From: an uncultured Serinicoccus sp.
GTDB lineage: Bacteria; Actinomycetota; Actinomycetes; Actinomycetales; Dermatophilaceae
Length of the DNA stretch: 64,000 nt
Assembly: GCF_947500995.1 (NCBI RefSeq)
Contig: NZ_CANMUA010000004.1
Coordinates: 124,001 to 188,000 of the forward strand
Direction: 5' to 3'
Part shown: piece by piece, positions 60,423-64,000 of the stretch
Position numbering within the stretch: position 1 is the first letter of the stretch
How the letters are laid out: every line of letters begins with the position of its first letter
The notes under the pieces: generated by a model
The model's database searches: none
Told to the model about the DNA's origin: nothing
Seen by the model: only the letters and a program-made list of their open reading frames with translations
Program-made: the position numbers and the translations under genes

Positions 60423-61775
60423 TCACGTCGAGCGGAGGAGGCGCTCCCGGTCCCGTTCCAGCTTCGTCATGACCGGGGTCACCAGCACCCCGTGCAGGAC
60501 GACCGAGAAGACGATCGTGAAGACGCAGGTGGCCCACAGCCAGCGCTCCCCGGTCCACGTGGTCTCGGACAGGGCGTAGGCGATGTAGAACAACGTGCCC
60601 ACGCCGCGGATGCCGAAGAACGCCGTGATGAGCTGTTCACGTCGGGCCAGGGGGCGCAGCCTCTCGTCGCACATGCGCCAGCGGCCGGGGCGCAGCGCGA
60701 CCCACCCGGCCAGCGGCCGGATGACCAGCACCAGGGCGACCCCCACGAGGACGCCGCGCCAGTCGAGGGACTCCAGCGCGCCGTCGGTGAGCGCGATCCC
60801 GACGAAGAGCAGCACGAGGAGCGTGAGCAGCCGCTCCAGCCGCTCCACGACGCCGTGCATGTGCTCGTGGAACTCGTGCCGGCGCGCCCGGGTCCGCATC
60901 GTCATGGCGCAGACGAAGACGGCGAGGAAGCCGTAACCCTGGGCGACCTCGGCCACGCCGTAGGCCAGCAGCATCGCGGCCAGGGCCAGCAGCGACTCAC
61001 CCTGCTCGGCCAGCCGCAGCGCCTGCTGCCGGGTGCGGAACGCGAGGTAGGCCAGCACCCAGCCCACGGCGACCCCGACGAGCACGCCGATGATGATCTT
61101 GCCGACCAGCTCCCACGCCAGCCAGCGCAGCCCCCAGTCCGCAGCCGACCCCATGGTCATGAGGAAGATCGCCGCGTAGACGAACGGGAAGGCCAGGGCG
61201 TCGTTGAGCCCGGCCTCGGAGGTCAGTGCGAACCGGACCTCGTCGTCGTCACTGATCTCGTCGTCGTGCAGCTGCTCGGCCATCGACTCATCGCCGTCCG
61301 CCTCGCGCTTCGTGATGACCGGGCCGCCGACCTGGACGTCCCCGGCCAGGACCGGGTCGGTCGGGGCGAGCACGGCGCCGAGCAGCAGGGCCGGTGCGGC
61401 GCCGAGTCCGAGACCCCACCACCCGAGCAGGAAGACACCGGCGATGGTGAGCGGCATGGCGATGGCGAGCAGCCGCCAGGTCGCCGACCAGGTGCGCCAC
61501 GAGTTGCGGTTGCGCCAGGACAGCGGCCGGTCCAGGGCCAGCCCGACCCCCATGAGGGCCACCAGGACGGTGATCTCGGTGACGTGCTCGATGGTGTCCC
61601 GCTGGTCGGTGGGGTCGAAGGCGAAGGTGGAGCCGAACGGGAGCAGCCCGACGAGCATGCCCACCAGGATGAGGATGACCGGCGCGGACAACCAGGCGCG
61701 GGTGAGCAGGCTGGGCAGCGCGACCGCGAGGAGCAGCACCCCGCCGCCCAGGAGGAAGACCAGGTCGGAGGTCAT
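60423..61775 (-). CDS. CPA1-type cation:proton antiporter
   Basis: The 450-residue protein has about twelve transmembrane helices. Family motifs are GAVLAPTDPVLAGDVQVG and SEAGLNDALAFPF, whose Asn-Asp pair is the ion-binding ND site of electroneutral Na+/H+ exchangers. The short loop with DDEISDDDEV precedes it. It probably exchanges Na+ or K+ for protons. Its ATG overlaps the stop of a 51-codon upstream reading frame (ATGA), and no Shine-Dalgarno is evident. Confidence 0.92.
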   Translation of the reverse strand: MTSDLVFLLGGGVLLLAVALPSLLTRAWLSAPVILILVGMLVGLLPFGSTFAFDPTDQRDTIEHVTEITVLVALMGVGLALDRPLSWRNRNSWRTWSATWRLLAIAMPLTIAGVFLLGWWGLGLGAAPALLLGAVLAPTDPVLAGDVQVGGPVITKREADGDESMAEQLHDDEISDDDEVRFALTSEAGLNDALAFPFVYAAIFLMTMGSAADWGLRWLAWELVGKIIIGVLVGVAVGWVLAYLAFRTRQQALRLAEQGESLLALAAMLLAYGVAEVAQGYGFLAVFVCAMTMRTRARRHEFHEHMHGVVERLERLLTLLVLLFVGIALTDGALESLDWRGVLVGVALVLVIRPLAGWVALRPGRWRMCDERLRPLARREQLITAFFGIRGVGTLFYIAYALSETTWTGERWLWATCVFTIVFSVVLHGVLVTPVMTKLERDRERLLRST

Positions 61776-61927
61776 GCCGGTGTCTCAGCCGGCCCGGGGC
61801 GCGGTGCCGCGGGCCGGCACGGGGTGGGGGCGCTCGGTCGCCGGGGTGCGTCGCGCGGGCCGCAGCGGGTGTCGCGGGGAGGATGCGCCGTGGCGTCGAG
61901 GTATGCCGTGGGCGCGGGCGGGGTCAT
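61772..61927 (-). CDS. Leaderless 51-codon upstream ORF coupled to the antiporter gene
   Basis: The frame reads ATG at 61927 to TGA at 61772, giving a 51-residue Pro/Ala/Arg-rich peptide starting MTPPAPTAYLDATAHPP. A TAGGCT box on the - strand (complement of 61934-61939) ends 6 nt before the ATG, exactly as at other genes here. The stop overlaps the antiporter start by ATGA. No homology is known to me. It could be a regulatory leader peptide or an alternative N-terminus arrangement. Translation is inference. Confidence 0.5.
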   Translation of the reverse strand: MTPPAPTAYLDATAHPPRDTRCGPRDAPRRPSAPTPCRPAAPRPGPAETPA

Positions 61928-61933
61928 GCGCTC

Positions 61934-61939
61934 AGCCTA
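61934..61939 (-). promoter_or_regulatory. -10 element TAGGCT of the leader ORF-antiporter unit
   Basis: The complement of AGCCTA ends 6 nt before ATG 61927. The remaining spacer to DUF3866 (61940-62081) shows no gene or clear terminator. Confidence 0.55.
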
Positions 61940-62081
61940 GGTGACCGGCGCGCGAGCGGCGCTCCCTCTGGCCCCATGAGTCACCGCCTGCGGGGACGTG
62001 CACCCGGGCCGGGGATATCTCCGTGTCTGCCGGGTCTTTCCCCGCAGTGTGGGAGCCGTGGTGCTGATGTGGCGGGCGGGC

Positions 62082-63320
62082 CTACGACGGGTCGACCACG
62101 AGCCGGGCGGCGTGGCGGCCGGCGGCCGCGGCGGTGAGGAACGCGGCGGGGTCGTCCCCGAGGCCGCGGCCCATCGTGGACAGGGGGACCGGTACCTGTG
62201 CCAGAGCCTCCGGGAGGCCCTCGGTGGCCACCTTGACCAGCTCGAGGTGCGGCGCGGCCTGGACGAGGTCCCGCGCCTGCCGGTAGACGAGTGCCAGGCA
62301 CTCGCGCAGCGCGACGCTGTCTCCCACGCGTCCGGTGTGCCCGGAGGGCGCGTCCGGTGCATGTCCAGTGCGGGGGGAGGGGGTGTGTGGCGTGCGCCCG
62401 CTGCGGGACGAGGGCAGGTCGGCCCCGTCAGCAGGTGGGGTGTCGGACCCGAGCACGGGGACGGGGAGGTCGGCGGGGTGGGCGAGGACCCGGCCGAAGG
62501 AGGTGGCGCTGTGGTGGGACAGGCCCCGGTGCCGCTCGCGGGCGTCGGCCTGGGACACCCGCAGGCACGCCACCGGGCGTCCGCCGAGCACGGCCGCCGC
62601 GTTGAGCGCCTCGCCCGCGGCCACCCCGGAGAATCCCCACCGGGTGTCGGTGCCGAGGTTGCCCGGGCCCTGGATCACCACGGCCAGGTCGGCCCCGACC
62701 ACGTGCCGGGCCGCCAGCAGCGCGGTGTGCACCGTCACCGCCTCCAGGTCGCCGCCGAACGCCTGCCCGGCGGTGATGGTGCTCTGCAGCCACCCCGCCT
62801 CGCGCAGGCCGGCGACGGTCCGCGACCAGGCCAGGGGCAACGCCGCCCCGTCGGTCATGACGTAGGCGACCCGGGCCCGGGGCCGCTGCGCCCGGACCCC
62901 GGCGAGCACCGCGGGGAGCGCCGAGTGCAGGTCGGTGGCGAGCACCGGCATACCCTCGAGGTCGTCCGCGTGCGCGAGCGTGGCGTGGTGCTCGCCCTCG
63001 GGGTCGTCCACCCCCAGCACCATCGGCTGCAGCGGGGCGTAGCGGCCCTTGACCAGGTGACCGGGCTCACCGGCCGCGCGGCCCGGCCAGGCGTCCGGGC
63101 GGTCGGGGAGGGCGACGACGAGGGCATACCCTCCCGTGCCGAGCCCGCGCTCCAGAGCGGTGACGTTGAGCAGGACCCGGTCGCCCACCACGGCGCTGCC
63201 GACGAGGTCGGGGTAGCCCAGCGCCCGCACCCGCTCGTCCCCGACGTCGACGCCGAGCACCTGCACGCCGGCCCACCCCGGCAGCAGCTCGCGCACCTCG
63301 CCCTCGCGCCACGTGATCAC
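62082..63320 (-). CDS. DUF3866 family protein
   Basis: The 412-residue protein matches DUF3866, often found near pafB in actinobacteria. Family stretches are VVGDRVLLNVTALERGLGTGGYALV, HLVKGRYAPLQ, GMPVLATDLHSALPAVLAG, VIQGPGNLGTDTRWGFSGV and RHRGLSHHSATSFG. A Pro-rich insert of about 45 residues (about 300-345) looks disordered. Function unknown. GTG 63320 lies 8 nt after TAGGCT on the - strand. It is divergent from pafB. Confidence 0.9.
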   Translation of the reverse strand: MITWREGEVRELLPGWAGVQVLGVDVGDERVRALGYPDLVGSAVVGDRVLLNVTALERGLGTGGYALVVALPDRPDAWPGRAAGEPGHLVKGRYAPLQPMVLGVDDPEGEHHATLAHADDLEGMPVLATDLHSALPAVLAGVRAQRPRARVAYVMTDGAALPLAWSRTVAGLREAGWLQSTITAGQAFGGDLEAVTVHTALLAARHVVGADLAVVIQGPGNLGTDTRWGFSGVAAGEALNAAAVLGGRPVACLRVSQADARERHRGLSHHSATSFGRVLAHPADLPVPVLGSDTPPADGADLPSSRSGRTPHTPSPRTGHAPDAPSGHTGRVGDSVALRECLALVYRQARDLVQAAPHLELVKVATEGLPEALAQVPVPLSTMGRGLGDDPAAFLTAAAAGRHAARLVVDPS

Positions 63321-63328
63321 GACAGCCG

Positions 63329-63370
63329 AGCCTATCGATGACCGGGTCGCGTGAGGTCGGACGGTAGCCT
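63329..63370. promoter_or_regulatory. Divergent -10 elements of DUF3866 and pafB
   Basis: TAGGCT on the - strand (complement of 63329-63334) ends 8 nt before GTG 63320. TAGCCT on the + strand (63365-63370) ends 7 nt before ATG 63378. Confidence 0.6.
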
Positions 63371-63377
63371 GCGAGGC

Positions 63378-64000
63378 ATGGCGAAGAGCACGAGCACCGG
63401 CCCCAGCCCGGCCGCGGCCAAGACCGAGCGGCTGCTCAACCTCGTCATCGCCCTGCTGCACACCCGGCAGCCGCTGTCCCGGGCCAAGCTGCGCCAGGCG
63501 GTGCCGGACTACGCGCGGAGCACCCCCGAGGCGTTCGAGCGGATGTTCGAGAGGGACAAGGACGAGCTGCGCGCCCTGGGCATCCCGCTGCGGACCGAGC
63601 CGATCGACGCGTTCTTCGACGACGAGCCGGGCTACCGCATCGACCAGCGCGAGTACGCCCTGCCCGAGATCGACTTCGCCCCCGACGAGCTCGCGGTGCT
63701 CGGGCTCGCGGCGCGCGCCTGGGGCCAGGCGAGCCTCGCCGGCCCGGCGGCGCAGGCGCTGCGCAAGCTGGACGCCGCCGGGGTGGTCCGCGACGAGTCC
63801 TCGGTCGCCGGGATCGAGCCGCTGCTGCACACCCCCGACCCCGCCTTCGAGCCGGTCCGCGACGCCGTGCTGGAGCGGTGCGCGATCAGCTTCGACTACC
63901 GCGGCGGCACCGGCGACCTCGCGCGCCGCCGGGTGCAGCCGTGGGGGCTGACGAGCTGGCACGGCCGCTGGTACCTCACCGCCCACGACCTCGACCGCGA
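63378..64000 (+). CDS. pafB: PafB-like WYL-domain transcriptional regulator (partial)
   Basis: The first 207 codons are present; the gene runs off the window. It begins with a helix-turn-helix region (TERLLNLVIALLHTRQPLSR, then the winged ERMFERDKDELRALGIPL) and enters a WYL domain (ISFDYRGGTGD, WGLTSWHGRWYLTAHD). In Mycobacterium PafBC activates LexA-independent DNA-damage genes and lies after pafA. Here it is 4.8 kb from pafA with FKBP, antiporter and DUF3866 genes between. pafC is expected beyond the edge. Confidence 0.9.
   Translation, partial: MAKSTSTGPSPAAAKTERLLNLVIALLHTRQPLSRAKLRQAVPDYARSTPEAFERMFERDKDELRALGIPLRTEPIDAFFDDEPGYRIDQREYALPEIDFAPDELAVLGLAARAWGQASLAGPAAQALRKLDAAGVVRDESSVAGIEPLLHTPDPAFEPVRDAVLERCAISFDYRGGTGDLARRRVQPWGLTSWHGRWYLTAHDLDR

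Overview
The window is high-GC chromosomal DNA (about 73% by eye) from an actinobacterium. Indicators are a mycothiol ligase (mshC), a Pup ligase/depupylase locus, an ADP-glucose/maltose-1-phosphate gene pair (glgC-glgM), an F420-type LLM oxidoreductase, a SufR-SufBDCSU iron-sulfur operon, many GTG starts and many start codons placed 6-8 nt after a TANNNT box. The order mshC, PAC2, RecB-like nuclease, trmI, ARC, dop, pup, pafA, pafB resembles Mycobacterium. The overall gene set suggests Micrococcales (Intrasporangiaceae-like), but that placement is inference. The DNA is densely packed with essentially housekeeping genes. I see no insertion sequence, prophage, CRISPR array or rRNA.

Layout. 1-7.7 kb: end of a membrane-protein gene, then the SUF operon (sufR, sufB, sufD, a Rieske ferredoxin, sufC, sufS, sufU, a sufT-like gene) and an acVLRF1-like release factor. 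7.8-15.3 kb: amino-acid/dicarboxylate symporter, zinc metallopeptidase, ABC-F protein, ABC exporter, SURF1 and two small genes. 15.3-19.4 kb: fabG, fabI and divergent glgC/glgM. 19.5-26.9 kb: a conserved hypothetical gene, ABC ATPase/TauE-like/SpoU methyltransferase operon, bile-acid-type symporter, YbaK and YbhB proteins, DNA polymerase IV and tRNA-Leu(GAG). 27-30.7 kb: AarF/UbiB kinase, esterase, pentapeptide-repeat and PPOX-like proteins. 30.8-39.9 kb: a molybdenum hydroxylase gene set (MocA-like, GntR, MoxR, VWA/CoxE, XdhC, CoxS-L-M-G) whose large subunit has the form II motif AYRGAGR. 40-48.2 kb: M20 peptidase, an acidic protein, LLM oxidoreductase, the conserved phosphatase-DUF3090-SCO1664-mshC group, HAD and PAC2 proteins. 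48.2-64 kb: RecB-like nuclease, S2P protease, trmI, ARC, DUF3054, MFS, dop, pup, pafA, two FKBPs, Na+/H+ antiporter, DUF3866 and the start of pafB.

Main points of interest. (1) The pupylation locus has no prcB/prcA between pup and pafA, and its ARC ATPase lacks the C-terminal GQYL proteasome-docking motif. This looks like pupylation without a 20S proteasome. (2) The octamer GGTATGCC/GGCATACC occurs at least 37 times in both orientations and all reading frames, against about two expected by chance, and it carries several of the rare ATA and TAT codons. (3) About twenty genes share a TANNNT-N6-8-(A/G)TG arrangement typical of leaderless mRNAs, including one divergent pair whose -10 boxes overlap. 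(4) Several intergenic palindromes and repeats fall into small families: a 32-bp tandem array, a 46-bp interspersed repeat, and two dispersed palindrome families. (5) A 51-codon leaderless ORF, absent from longer-ORF predictions, overlaps the antiporter start by ATGA.
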